This document shows, piece after piece, positions 19,558 to 28,205 of a stretch of 64,000 bases of DNA. A program made the translations under genes and the position numbers. Every line of letters begins with the position of its first letter. The first letter of the stretch is position 1. Below the pieces are notes generated by a model. That model saw only the letters and a list, made by a program, of their open reading frames with translations. It made no database searches and was not told the origin of the DNA. Origin of the DNA: Plantibacter sp. Leaf314 (GTDB lineage Bacteria; Actinomycetota; Actinomycetes; Actinomycetales; Microbacteriaceae). The stretch lies in NCBI RefSeq assembly GCF_001423185.1, contig NZ_LMOB01000001.1, positions 605,374 to 669,373 on the forward strand, in the 5' to 3' direction.

Positions 19558-20562
19558 TTAGTGCGCGGCCGCTTCGATGTGCTGACGGGTGATGCGCTTC
19601 CGGAACACCCAGTAGGTCCACCCCTGATAGGCGAGGATGAGCGGGAGGAAGATCAGGGCCGTCCAGGACATCACCGTGAGCGTGTACTCCGTGGAGGACG
19701 CGTTCGCGATCGTCAGGCTGTTCGCGGGGTCGTTGCTCGCCGGCATGACGGCGGGGAACAGCGCGGTGAACAGGGTCAGCACCGCGGCGGCGACCGTCAC
19801 CGCCATGAGCGCGAAGGCTCGTCCCTCGAGCCCACGGCTGTTCGCGAACCAGGCGCTGATCAGCGACACCGCGGCGATCGCCGCGAGGATGAGGACCGGC
19901 AGCGAGAAGTGCGCGAGGACGGTCCATCCGAGGAACGAGGCGGCCAACACGATGGCGAGGAGGCCCGCACGGCTCGCGAGACGACGGGCGCGTTCACGGA
20001 TGTCGCCCTCGGTCTTCAGCGAGGCGAAGACGGCCCCGTGTGCGAAGAAGAGCACCAGCGTGGTGAGACCACCGAGGATCCCGTACGGGTTGAGCAGCGT
20101 GAAGAGGGTGCCCGTGAAGTTGTGGTCGGCGTCAAGCGGCACGCCCTGGATGATGTTCGCGAACGCGACGCCCCAGAGGAAGGCCGGGAGCGCCGACCCC
20201 ACGATGATCATGAGGTCGAACCGCCGCTTCCAGGACGCTTCGGGACGCTGGTGCCGGTATTCGAACGACACCCCACGGACGATGAGGGCGAGCAGGATGA
20301 ACAGCAGCGGGAGGTAGAACCCACTGAACAGGGTCGCGTACCACTCCGGGAAGGCGGCGAACAGGCTCGCGCCGGCGACGATCAGCCAGGTCTCGTTCAG
20401 ATCCCAGACCGGCCCGATCGTGTTGATGAGCATCCGGCGGTCGGTCTCGTCCTTGCCGAGGAAGGGGATCGTCATTCCGACGCCGAAGTCGAACCCGTCG
20501 AGCACGAAGTATCCGACGAACAGGGCGGCGATGATCCAGAACCAGAGAATCGTGAGGTCCAT
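19558..20562 (-). CDS. cydB: Cytochrome bd oxidase subunit II (CydB)
   Basis: This 334-residue multi-spanning subunit of the high-affinity quinol oxidase shows the CydB landmarks: WFWIIAALFVGYFVLDGFDFGVG at the N-terminus, NTIGPVWDLNETWLIVAG, and WTALIFLPLILAYQGWTYWVFRKRI near the C-terminus. It pairs with CydA to reduce oxygen at low tension without proton pumping. It begins with ATG nine bases after the cydA stop. Confidence 0.95.
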   Translation of the reverse strand: MDLTILWFWIIAALFVGYFVLDGFDFGVGMTIPFLGKDETDRRMLINTIGPVWDLNETWLIVAGASLFAAFPEWYATLFSGFYLPLLFILLALIVRGVSFEYRHQRPEASWKRRFDLMIIVGSALPAFLWGVAFANIIQGVPLDADHNFTGTLFTLLNPYGILGGLTTLVLFFAHGAVFASLKTEGDIRERARRLASRAGLLAIVLAASFLGWTVLAHFSLPVLILAAIAAVSLISAWFANSRGLEGRAFALMAVTVAAAVLTLFTALFPAVMPASNDPANSLTIANASSTEYTLTVMSWTALIFLPLILAYQGWTYWVFRKRITRQHIEAAAH

Positions 20563-20571
20563 GATGCGCTC

Positions 20572-21993
20572 CTAGTAGACCGTGGTTGCCGGGGCGGCGG
20601 GCTTCTGCACGCCGTCGTCGTCGGGCGGGGACATCTCGATGGCATCCGGTCCGGCGGTGATGGTCTTCTTCAACAGCCCGAACTCGACGACCAGTAGGGA
20701 GCCGTAGACGACGGTGAAGGCGATGAGCGAGATCAGCACGTCGAGACCGGTGGTGTTCGGCGAGACGGCATCCTCGGTCTTCAGCAGGCTGAAGACGATC
20801 CAGGGCTGACGGCCCATCTCGGTGAAGACCCACCCCATCGTCATCGCGAGGAACGGCATCGGCACGGCCCACACGGCGACCCGCCACATCCAGCGCTTCG
20901 GCTCGCGGCCCTTCCGAGTGAACCAGAGGCCTGCGGCCGCCACGAGCATGGAGGCGAGCCCGAGGCCGATCATCCAGCGGAAGGCCCAGTAGGTGACCCA
21001 GATGACCGGCGAGTAGTCGCCGGGGCCGTAGAGCTGCGTGTACTGCGCCTGCAGGTCGTTGATGCCTTCCACGGTGCCGTCGAAGGTGTGGGTCGAGAGG
21101 AACGAGAGCAGGTACGGGATCCTGATCGAGAAGAGCTCGTGGACGCCGTCCGGGGTACCGAGCGTGAAGATCGAGAACGAGGCGTCCGCGCCGGTCGAGG
21201 TGTTGTACATGGCCTCGGCTGCGGCCATCTTCATCGGCTGCGTCTCGACCATCGCCAGGCTGAGCTGGTCGCCGGCGAGCATCGTGGCTCCTCCGGCGAT
21301 GAGCATGCTCCAGGCACCGACCTTCAGCGCGGGCCGCATCATCTCGACGTGCTGACCGCGGGCCAGGTGCCAGGCGGCGGCGGTGATGATGACGGCGGCC
21401 GAGACCATGAAGCAGGCGAAGATCGTGTGCGGGAAGGCGGCGAGCGCGACCTTGTTGGTCAGGAGCTCCCAGATGTTGGTGAGCTCGGCCCGGCCGCGTT
21501 CCTCGTTGATCCGGTAGGCGACCGGATTCTGCATGAAGGCGTTCGCGGCGATGATGAAGTAGGCCGAGAGCACGGTGCCGAGGGCGACGATCCAGATGGT
21601 CGCGAGGTGGAGCTTCGGTGAGAGCTTGTCCCAGCCGAAGATCCAGAGTCCGATGAACGTGGCCTCGAGGAAGAACGCGAGCAGGCCTTCCAGTGCCAGT
21701 GGCGCACCGAAGACGTCGCCGACGAACCGCGAGTAGGTGGACCAGTTCATGCCGAACTGGAACTCCTGCACGATCCCGGTCACGACGCCCATGGCGAAGT
21801 TGATGAGGAAGATCTTGCCGAAGAAGCGGGTCAACTGCAGGTAGTGCAGTTTGCCCGTCCGGACCCAGGCGGTCTGGAACCCGGCGACCGTCACCGCCAT
21901 GCCGATGGTGAGCGGCACGAAGATGAAGTGGTAGACGGTGGTGAGGCCGAACTGCCAGCGGGACAGCAGTAGCGGGTCGAGAAGATCGTTCAC
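20572..21993 (-). CDS. cydA: Cytochrome bd oxidase subunit I (CydA)
   Basis: This 473-residue catalytic subunit binds hemes b558, b595 and d and oxidises quinol. His22 in TTVYHFIFVPLTIGM is the conserved heme-ligand region, and GWVFTEMGRQPWIV is the CydA signature; the Q loop between is short, as usual in actinobacteria. GTG at 21993 is chosen because GGAG lies eight bases upstream; the in-frame GTG at 22002 directly abuts that GGAG and is less likely. It is first in cydABDC(-pabB), a microaerobic respiration operon preceded by a palindromic operator. Confidence 0.95.
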   Translation of the reverse strand: MNDLLDPLLLSRWQFGLTTVYHFIFVPLTIGMAVTVAGFQTAWVRTGKLHYLQLTRFFGKIFLINFAMGVVTGIVQEFQFGMNWSTYSRFVGDVFGAPLALEGLLAFFLEATFIGLWIFGWDKLSPKLHLATIWIVALGTVLSAYFIIAANAFMQNPVAYRINEERGRAELTNIWELLTNKVALAAFPHTIFACFMVSAAVIITAAAWHLARGQHVEMMRPALKVGAWSMLIAGGATMLAGDQLSLAMVETQPMKMAAAEAMYNTSTGADASFSIFTLGTPDGVHELFSIRIPYLLSFLSTHTFDGTVEGINDLQAQYTQLYGPGDYSPVIWVTYWAFRWMIGLGLASMLVAAAGLWFTRKGREPKRWMWRVAVWAVPMPFLAMTMGWVFTEMGRQPWIVFSLLKTEDAVSPNTTGLDVLISLIAFTVVYGSLLVVEFGLLKKTITAGPDAIEMSPPDDDGVQKPAAPATTVY

Positions 21994-22092
21994 GATGAAC
22001 ACTCCATGTTCGCGGCATCCAGGGAAGGCGGCGCAGGTGCAGCCCGATCGGGTTGATCATCCCCGAGGCTTCGATCCGTGTCGTCGAATCCC

Positions 22093-22121
22093 ATGGTACA
22101 CCAAAAAGCGCCTGTGGTCAG
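22093..22121 (-). promoter_or_regulatory. Candidate cydA promoter
   Basis: On the minus strand, -35 CTGACC and -10 TACCAT are separated by 17 bases. The -35 overlaps the palindrome at 22113-22127, so a protein bound there would block transcription. Confidence 0.5.
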
Positions 22122-22127
22122 ACCACA
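22113..22127. promoter_or_regulatory. Palindromic operator upstream of cydABDC
   Basis: The perfect 15-bp inverted repeat TGTGGTC-A-GACCACA lies in the 200-bp gap between cydA and dedA. Its core TGGTCnGACCA matches the FadR-type consensus of GntR-family regulators. No GntR gene is in the window, so the binder is unknown. Confidence 0.6.
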
Positions 22128-22193
22128 CGTGTCGCCTGTCGTGCACAGGGCTTTCAGAGCCTCAGAACCCGGCCGAGAGCTAGGCTCTGACCC

Positions 22194-22874
22194 GTGAACG
22201 ACGTGCTCGGCTGGCTCCTCGACCTGGTGCAGAGCGTCGACCCCGTCACCCGCACGCTCCTCGCCGGACTCGGCATCATGCTCGAGACCTCCGTACTCGT
22301 CGGTCTCGTCGTCCCCGGCGACACGGTCGTCATCGTCGCCAGCACCGCCGTGGTCGGTCCGGTGCAGTGGATCTCGATGATCCTCGTCGTGATCGCCGGT
22401 GCACTCATCGGGGAATCCGTCGGCTTCGCCCTCGGCCGATGGTTCGGTCCGCGCATCCGTGCGAGTCGGCTCGGCCGCAGGATCGGTGAACGACACTGGG
22501 TCAGAGCGGAGCGATACCTCGACCGGCGAGGCGGTATCGCGGTGTTCGTCTCACGGTTCCTCCCCGTGCTCCACTCGCTCATCCCCCTGACGGTCGGCAT
22601 GAGCACGATGACGTACCGTCGGTTCATCTCGTGGACCCTGCCGGCCTGTGTCATCTGGTCCTCCGCCTACGTCTCGGTCGGTGCGGTGGCGGCCGGGAGC
22701 TACCGTGAACTCTCCGAGCGCCTCCACTGGGCCGGATACGTGTTCGTCGGGATCATCGTGCTGTTCGCCGTCGTCGTCCTCATCGTCAAGCGGGTCCTGC
22801 AGCGGAGCGAGGAACGGCACATGCTCGACCAGGAGGATCCGGCATCCCCGGGCGGAGCGTCCACGCCGGAGTGA
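22194..22874 (+). CDS. DedA family membrane protein
   Basis: This 226-residue DedA/VTT-domain protein has the core GLIMLETSVLVGLVVPGDTVVI-type segment near residues 27-48, the GRWFG motif, and the helix-capping FVSRFLPVLHSLIPLTVGMSTM stretch. DedA proteins are linked to undecaprenyl-phosphate or phospholipid flipping and to membrane homeostasis. It starts with GTG. There is no Shine-Dalgarno, but TAGGCT lies seven bases upstream at 22181-22186, consistent with a leaderless message. It is followed by the APP1-like and FUSC genes on the same strand. Confidence 0.88.
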   Translation: MNDVLGWLLDLVQSVDPVTRTLLAGLGIMLETSVLVGLVVPGDTVVIVASTAVVGPVQWISMILVVIAGALIGESVGFALGRWFGPRIRASRLGRRIGERHWVRAERYLDRRGGIAVFVSRFLPVLHSLIPLTVGMSTMTYRRFISWTLPACVIWSSAYVSVGAVAAGSYRELSERLHWAGYVFVGIIVLFAVVVLIVKRVLQRSEERHMLDQEDPASPGGASTPE

Positions 22875-22933
22875 CCCGGCGGTCCGCGGGCTCCAGCGGC
22901 TGAACAGACGCACCGGCATGACAGACTGAACGG

Positions 22934-23971
22934 GTGAAGGCACCCGACGATCGTCCAACGGCCTCATCCGACGCCGCCCAGCAGATCCGGCACTTCGCCG
23001 CTCGGATGGAGGACGCTATCCAGTTGCGCCGGCAGCGGCGCGCACGGCGGCATGGGCGCGAGGCGGCGATCATCCCCTTCACCGGCTACGGCTCGACGTC
23101 GTGGATCCGCGTCCTCGCTCGAGTGGTGTTGGCGGAACCGGGCAAGACCACCGTGAAACCGCAGCAGAAGGTGCGAGGCTGGAAGAGCTTCTTCGCCTTG
23201 AGCATCGCGGACCCCACCGTCGAGGTCGAGATCGACGGCCGACGCCACACGGTCACGGGAGATCGTGGCGGCGTGGTGGATGCGGTGGTCCAGGTCTCCC
23301 TGACGCCGGGATGGCACACCCTCCGCCTGAGTTCCGAGGGCAGCGACCCCGTCGAGGCCCCCGTCTTCATCGTGGGCGACGACATCGAGTTCGGCATCGT
23401 GTCCGACATCGACGACACCGTGATGGTCACGGCACTCCCCCGCCCGTTGGTCGCCGCGTGGAACACCTTCGTCCTCGACGAGCATGCGCGGACCCCGGTC
23501 CCGGGGATGGCCGTCTTCTTGGAGCGGACCGCCCGTGAGCACCCGGGCTCCCCGATCATCTACCTCTCGACGGGCGCCTGGAACGTCGCCCCGACGCTCA
23601 CCCGGTTCCTCTCCCGCAACCTCTACCCCGCAGGGGCCCTGCTCCTCACCGACTGGGGCCCGACCCACGACCGCTTCTTCCGGAGCGGACGCGAGCACAA
23701 GCGGACCAACCTCGACCGCTTCGCCGAGGACTTCCCGCGGCTGCGCTGGCTCCTCGTCGGTGACGACGGGCAGCACGACGAATCGCTTTACCGCAGTTTC
23801 GAGGAGCGTCACCCCGACCGCGTCGCCGCCGTCGCGATCCGTCAGCTCTCCCCCGGCGAGGCGGTGCTGGCCGGCGGTCGCTCGAAGGTCGGTGGACAAC
23901 ACGAGGGGGCGCCCTGGGTGTACGCCGGGAACGGCGCGGAACTGCTCGACCAGCTCCACGGCAAGCTCTGA
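22934..23971 (+). CDS. APP1-domain (DUF2183) phosphatase-like protein
   Basis: This 345-residue soluble protein is related to the catalytic domain of yeast phosphatidate phosphatase App1. After a charged N-terminus and a beta-sandwich-like region (about 45-150), the HAD-like motif D158-I-D160-D-T162 (FGIVSDIDDTV) marks the active site. IYLSTGAWNV, LLLTDWGPT and WLLVGDDGQHDESLY supply the remaining HAD motifs. The likely substrate is a phosphorylated lipid, but this is inferred. It starts with GTG at 22934 and lies between dedA and a FUSC gene, which suggests a membrane-lipid context. Confidence 0.85.
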   Translation: MKAPDDRPTASSDAAQQIRHFAARMEDAIQLRRQRRARRHGREAAIIPFTGYGSTSWIRVLARVVLAEPGKTTVKPQQKVRGWKSFFALSIADPTVEVEIDGRRHTVTGDRGGVVDAVVQVSLTPGWHTLRLSSEGSDPVEAPVFIVGDDIEFGIVSDIDDTVMVTALPRPLVAAWNTFVLDEHARTPVPGMAVFLERTAREHPGSPIIYLSTGAWNVAPTLTRFLSRNLYPAGALLLTDWGPTHDRFFRSGREHKRTNLDRFAEDFPRLRWLLVGDDGQHDESLYRSFEERHPDRVAAVAIRQLSPGEAVLAGGRSKVGGQHEGAPWVYAGNGAELLDQLHGKL

Positions 23972-23982
23972 CGGCGCTCCGC

Positions 23983-25023
23983 ATGTCCGTCGTCCCCGTC
24001 CTGCGCACCCGGTCGCGGCTCCCGCTGCTCCAGGTGCTGAAGACGGCGCTGGCCGCCATCGCCGCCTGGATCGTCGCGATCACGATCATCCCGGGCCAAC
24101 TGCCGGTCTTCGCCGCCATCGCCGCCATCCTCGTGGTGCAGCCGAGCGTCAACCAGTCGTTCGGCAAGGCACTCGAACGCAGCCTCGGGGTGATCACCGG
24201 CGTGGTCCTCGCGACCGCGATCGGGAGCGTCTTCGGACACTCCGCCTGGATCGTGCTCCTGGCCATCGTCGTCGCCATCCTGCTCGGCTGGGTCCTCCGC
24301 CTCGGGCCGGGTTCCGCGAACCAGATCCCGATCAGCGCGATGCTGGTCCTCTCGATCGGCGCCGCCACGCCGGACTACGCCTTCGCGCGCATCATCGAGA
24401 CCGTCCTCGGCGCCGGGATCGGGCTGCTCGTCAACGTCGTCCTCGTCGCCCCCGTCCTGCTCGCGCCGGCCAGAACAGCGGTCGGTGCACTCGCGCTCGC
24501 CTGCGCCGACACCTTGGACCACCTCGCGACCGCGCTCACCAGGGCCAACACGGACGCCGAGCTGGCCGCGCTCCTCACGGAAGCCCGCGCGCTCAAACCA
24601 CTGCGGGAACGCGCGATCGCCGCGGTGAAGGAGGGCGACGACAGTCTGCTGCTCAACCCGCGCCGGTCACGGCACCGTGAGGAGCTGGACCGTCAACGAC
24701 TCCTGCTGCGTCGACTCGAGCCGGTGGTCACACGGACGCTGGGCATGGCGCGCTCGGTGCACGACCACGACGACCCGACCCTGCACGAGGAGCCGACGGT
24801 GGCCGACATCGCCGTCGAACTCGGCCGCGCGGCGCACGACCTCCGGCTGCTCGTGAACGACCGCGCAGCCTCCCGCGAACCCCCGACCGAGACCGCCGAA
24901 CTCCCCGCGCTCACCGCACCCCTGGTGATCCACCGACCGCACCCGCAGCACTGGATCCTCATCGGATCGCTCATGGAGGACCTCCGCCGGGTCCGCGACG
25001 AGATCGTCGGCGAGCCGACCTGA
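23983..25023 (+). CDS. FUSC family (aromatic acid exporter-like) membrane protein
   Basis: This 346-residue protein has an N-terminal membrane domain of about six helices (about 18-165) containing LVVQPSVNQSFGKALERSLGVITGV, the hallmark of the FUSC/ArAE family. A C-terminal cytosolic helical half rich in charged residues follows. FUSC proteins have been linked to export of aromatic acids, but the substrate here is unknown. ATG lies 11 bp after the APP1-like gene, so they are likely co-transcribed. The unit ends at the hairpin 25039-25075. Confidence 0.8.
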   Translation: MSVVPVLRTRSRLPLLQVLKTALAAIAAWIVAITIIPGQLPVFAAIAAILVVQPSVNQSFGKALERSLGVITGVVLATAIGSVFGHSAWIVLLAIVVAILLGWVLRLGPGSANQIPISAMLVLSIGAATPDYAFARIIETVLGAGIGLLVNVVLVAPVLLAPARTAVGALALACADTLDHLATALTRANTDAELAALLTEARALKPLRERAIAAVKEGDDSLLLNPRRSRHREELDRQRLLLRRLEPVVTRTLGMARSVHDHDDPTLHEEPTVADIAVELGRAAHDLRLLVNDRAASREPPTETAELPALTAPLVIHRPHPQHWILIGSLMEDLRRVRDEIVGEPT

Positions 25024-25038
25024 GCCGACCGGAAACCA

Positions 25039-25075
25039 CGAAGGGCCGATGGAGCGACGCTCCACCGGCCCTTCG
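25039..25075. terminator. Bidirectional terminator between FUSC and yceI
   Basis: Ten-base outer arms CGAAGGGCCG / CGGCCCTTCG enclose a second inverted repeat TGGAGCG / CGCTCCA. It lies between convergent genes and can serve both. Confidence 0.85.
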
Positions 25076-25086
25076 ACGTCCTGGGA

Positions 25087-25641
25087 CTACGCCTGGTGCG
25101 CAGCCTGCAGTTCGATGGTGATCGTGACGTCGTTGCCGAGCAGCACGCCGCCGGTCTCGAGCGCCGCGTTGTAGGTGAGGCCGAAGTCCTCGCGGTTGAT
25201 CTTGGTGGTCGCGGTCGCGCCGAACTTGTAGTTGCCGTAGGGGTCGGTCGCGAAGCCGCCGAACTCGACGGTGAAGGTGACGGGCTTGGTCACGCCCTTG
25301 ATCGTGAGGTCGCCGTCGACGAGGAAGTCGTCGCCCTTGGCGCGGGCGCCGGTCGAGACGAAGTCGATCGTCGGGTAGGACTCGGCGTCGAAGAAGTCGC
25401 CGGTGCGGAGGTGACCGTCGCGGTCGGGCTGGTTCGTGTTGATCGAAGCGACCTCGGCGGACGCGGTGACCTTCGTCTCGAGGGGGTTCTCCGGCGTGAC
25501 GAACGTCGCGTTGAAGCGCTCGAACTTGCCCTTGACCTTCGAGACCATGATGTGGCGGATGCTGAAGCCGACCTCGCTGTGCGTGGTGTCGACCTCCCAG
25601 GTGCCAACCTTGTAGCCGGGAATCGTCAGGGTGTCGGTCAT
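25087..25641 (-). CDS. YceI family protein
   Basis: This 184-residue lipocalin-like beta-barrel protein contains WEVDTTHSEVGFSIRHIMVSK, GHLRTGDFFDAESYPTIDF and FGLTYNAALETGGVLLGNDV, the standard YceI pattern. YceI proteins bind polyisoprenoids or similar amphiphiles. No signal peptide is visible, so it is probably cytosolic, as is common in actinobacteria. ATG at 25641 is chosen because AAGGAG lies seven bases upstream; earlier in-frame starts have no such site. Upstream, at 25666-25679, is a small GGCGCG-CT-CGCGCC inverted repeat. Confidence 0.9.
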   Translation of the reverse strand: MTDTLTIPGYKVGTWEVDTTHSEVGFSIRHIMVSKVKGKFERFNATFVTPENPLETKVTASAEVASINTNQPDRDGHLRTGDFFDAESYPTIDFVSTGARAKGDDFLVDGDLTIKGVTKPVTFTVEFGGFATDPYGNYKFGATATTKINREDFGLTYNAALETGGVLLGNDVTITIELQAAHQA

Positions 25642-25746
25642 GCGGTACTCCTTGCGTCGATGTGCGGCGCGCTCGCGCCACGTTCTATTCAAACGCAAGG
25701 ACATCGTGGCTATTCCCACGTGTCCGAGAAATTCTCCTCGACGTCA

Positions 25747-26919
25747 TCAGGACGACATCGGCCGCATCGCGGGAAGGCCCAGCCGGACACGCAGCAGGTG
25801 GTGCGCCGCTTCGGCGACGACGTCCTCCGAGATCCTCCCCGAGCGCACCGCAGCCGCGATGTCGGCGATGAGCACGTCGGGGTCGACACCCGTCGAGGAG
25901 GGATCCGCGCCCAGGACGTAGAGCAGCATCGTGTTGCCGGCCGCCACCGCACGGATCGCGTTCTCCGACGGGTTCTGGTACTCCGGGAGACCGGTGTGCT
26001 GCAGCATGAGCATGTCGTCGGTGATCGTCATACCGGAGAAGCCGAGATCGTCGTGGAGCTTCGCGTGCCAGGCGGACGAGAGCGTCGCGGGCGCCGGATC
26101 GACCGCCGAGTAGACGAGGTGGCCGAACATGACGACCTCCGCACCGGCGTCGATGCCCGCCGCGAACGGGACGGCGTCGCTCGCCCTCCACTCCTCGAGC
26201 CCCAGCGACGTGGAGGGGACCGTCGAGTGGGAGTCCCCGGGGGCCTGACCGTGCCCGGGGAAATGCTTGAGCGTACTGAGGACCGCCCCGCGCTCTCCTC
26301 GGACCGCGGCGGCAACGCGCGCTGCAGCGGCGTCCGGGCTGGTCCCGAGCGCACGGTCGTAGATGAACGAGGTCGGATCCGCCGTCTCATCGGCGACGAT
26401 GCCGAAGTTGACCGAACATCCCGCGGCCGCGAGCATGGTCGCGCGCGCCGTGAACGCCGTCTCCGTCGCCTCCGGCGGTTCTGACTTCAGGGTGTCCGCC
26501 GCGGCCGCGACGTCCTCGTCGATGCGACGGACGTCGCCACCCTCCTGGTCGATGCCGATGAGCAGGGGCATGGTGGGGTCTGGGCTGAGGGCGTCCGTGA
26601 CCGCGGGCAGTCCGGCGAGTCCCGGCACGTTGTCGCCCATGAGGATGAAGCCGCCCGGTCGGTAGCGTTCGACGAAGGCTCGGAGCGCCGCGGGATCGGT
26701 GCCCGGGGTGTGCAGCATCAACATGGAGGCGATGCGCTGTTCGAGCGTCATCGAGGCCAGTTCCGCCGCGGCGCGCAGTTCGCCGGCGTCCGGCCCGGTG
26801 GCTGCCGGTCGTCCCGATCGCTCAGGCGGAGGCGGGCCCGTGCATGCGGACAGGCCGAGCATCGCACCGACCGCCACGGAGGCGCCGGTGACGAGGAAGC
26901 GTCGCCGTCCCACCTGCAC
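25747..26919 (-). CDS. Glycoside hydrolase family 3 lipoprotein (NagZ-like beta-N-acetylhexosaminidase)
   Basis: This 390-residue exported lipoprotein has an N-terminal signal with the lipobox LSAC (Cys26), preceded by GRRRF. The GH3 N-terminal domain carries KHFPGHG at 218-224 and DSH at 229-231, which supply the Asp-His acid/base dyad typical of NagZ, and the nucleophile Asp301 in ITDDM. It lacks a C-terminal GH3 domain, as NagZ enzymes do. The likely role is removal of N-acetylglucosamine from cell-wall fragments outside the membrane. The GTG at 26919 has TAGACT six bases upstream and no Shine-Dalgarno. Confidence 0.88.
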   Translation of the reverse strand: MQVGRRRFLVTGASVAVGAMLGLSACTGPPPPERSGRPAATGPDAGELRAAAELASMTLEQRIASMLMLHTPGTDPAALRAFVERYRPGGFILMGDNVPGLAGLPAVTDALSPDPTMPLLIGIDQEGGDVRRIDEDVAAAADTLKSEPPEATETAFTARATMLAAAGCSVNFGIVADETADPTSFIYDRALGTSPDAAAARVAAAVRGERGAVLSTLKHFPGHGQAPGDSHSTVPSTSLGLEEWRASDAVPFAAGIDAGAEVVMFGHLVYSAVDPAPATLSSAWHAKLHDDLGFSGMTITDDMLMLQHTGLPEYQNPSENAIRAVAAGNTMLLYVLGADPSSTGVDPDVLIADIAAAVRSGRISEDVVAEAAHHLLRVRLGLPAMRPMSS

Positions 26920-26925
26920 CGGGCG

Positions 26926-26931
26926 AGTCTA
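26926..26931 (-). promoter_or_regulatory. -10 element of the GH3 gene (leaderless)
   Basis: TAGACT on the minus strand, six bases before the GTG start, with no ribosome-binding site between; transcription would begin at or next to the start codon. Confidence 0.55.
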
Positions 26932-26979
26932 GGCTCGCATCATCCATGACGGCTGGACGTCTTCGCCGGTGTGGCACAA

Positions 26980-27008
26980 GTGACGGATGTGACTTCGACG
27001 GCTACACT
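26980..27008 (+). promoter_or_regulatory. Promoter of the secreted transglycosylase-like gene
   Basis: -35 GTGACG and -10 TACACT are separated by 17 bases. The predicted start near 27015 gives a leader of about 21 bases carrying AGGA before the ATG at 27036. It is divergent from the GH3 promoter 50 bp away. Confidence 0.6.
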
Positions 27009-27035
27009 TACGTGGGTGACAGCCAGGATGGACGC

Positions 27036-28205
27036 ATGCGCAAGCCGCTGACGAACCGATCGCCTCGTTCGAGGGGCGTCTCGCGAGCCGCCGCCCTCGG
27101 CGCCGCGGTCATCATCGCGGTGTCGTGTGCAGGTCCGGCAGCCGCCGTCAGCCCGACGACGGTCCGCACCGCCGACTACCCGAGCTGGGACGACGTCCAA
27201 GCGGCGAAGTCGAACGAATCGACCGCCCAGGCCGAGGCCGACCGCATCGTGTCCCTCCTCGACGGGCTGCGCGACGAGTCCGCCCGGCTCGGCGACGAAG
27301 CCGTCCGCCAGGGTGCAGCGGCAGGCGAGGCCAAAGCCGCGCTCGACGCGCAGGCCGCCGTCGCCGACACGATCAGCGCGCAGGCGACGGCCGCAGCGAC
27401 GGCCGCCGCGTCGAGCAAACGCCAGGCCGGGGCGGTCATCGCGCAGATGACCCGCACCGGAGGCGTCGACCCGACGCTGTCCCTCGTCCTCTCCGGCGTC
27501 GCCGACGACGACCTGCTCTCGAAGCTCAGCGCCATCAGCAAGCTGAGCGAGACCTCGGCTCAGGACCTCGCGTCCGCGACCGCCGCGAGCAACACCGCGT
27601 CCGCGCTCGCCGAGCAGGCCACCACCGCCGAGGCGGAACGGCAGCGCCTGTCCGAAGCCGCTGACGCCAGCTACGAGACCGCGCAGTCGGCGAGCGACGC
27701 GGCGGACGCCGCAGTCGCGGAGCAGCAGGCGAACCGGGATCGGCTCTACCAGCAACTCGCCGTCCTCAAGAACACGACTGCCGCGATCGAACAGGCCTAC
27801 GCCCAGAGCCAGGAGGCGATCGCCGCCGAGGAGCAGCGACGCAACGAGGCGACGGGCGGAGAGGGTGCCACGAGCGCACCGCCGCCGGACCTCTCGGCCG
27901 ATCCGGCAGGGGCGAAGGCGTACGCCCAGTCGGCGATCGGGGCCTACGGCTGGGGTAGCGGCGAGTTCCAGTGCCTGCTCCAGTTGTGGACGCGCGAATC
28001 CAGCTGGCGGGTCAACGCTTACAACGAATCCAGTGGGGCCTACGGGATCCCGCAATCGCTCCCGGGCAGCAAGATGGCCAGTGTCGGCGACGACTGGCGG
28101 ACCAACGCTGCGACGCAGATCACCTGGGGTCTGAACTACATCGACAGCCGGTACGGTTCACCCTGTGGCGCCTGGGCGCACTCCGAAGCCGTCAACTGGT
28201 ACTGA
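27036..28205 (+). CDS. Secreted coiled-coil protein with C-terminal transglycosylase-like domain
   Basis: This is a 389-residue exported protein. The signal peptide spans about 1-38 (Arg-rich N-region, hydrophobic AAALGAAVIIAVS, cleavage after AAA). A long Ala/Glu/Gln-rich coiled coil (about 50-275) contains MTRTGGVDPTLSLVLSG, like the NlpC/P60- or RipA-type and FtsX-interacting hydrolases. An Ala/Pro linker leads to a C-terminal SLT/Rpf-like domain (about 290-389) with LWTRESSWRVNAYNESSGAY (Glu catalytic candidate in RESSW) and a final CGAWAHSEAVNWY. It probably cleaves peptidoglycan at the septum or surface. ATG at 27036 follows AGGA. Its last bases overlap ubiA, which is convergent. Confidence 0.82.
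   Translation: MRKPLTNRSPRSRGVSRAAALGAAVIIAVSCAGPAAAVSPTTVRTADYPSWDDVQAAKSNESTAQAEADRIVSLLDGLRDESARLGDEAVRQGAAAGEAKAALDAQAAVADTISAQATAAATAAASSKRQAGAVIAQMTRTGGVDPTLSLVLSGVADDDLLSKLSAISKLSETSAQDLASATAASNTASALAEQATTAEAERQRLSEAADASYETAQSASDAADAAVAEQQANRDRLYQQLAVLKNTTAAIEQAYAQSQEAIAAEEQRRNEATGGEGATSAPPPDLSADPAGAKAYAQSAIGAYGWGSGEFQCLLQLWTRESSWRVNAYNESSGAYGIPQSLPGSKMASVGDDWRTNAATQITWGLNYIDSRYGSPCGAWAHSEAVNWY

Noticed and set aside
22156-22188. AGAGCCT / AGGCTCT inverted repeat before dedA as a terminator or operator
   Set aside because: The stem has only seven bases with a 19-base loop and overlaps the probable -10; this could be chance.
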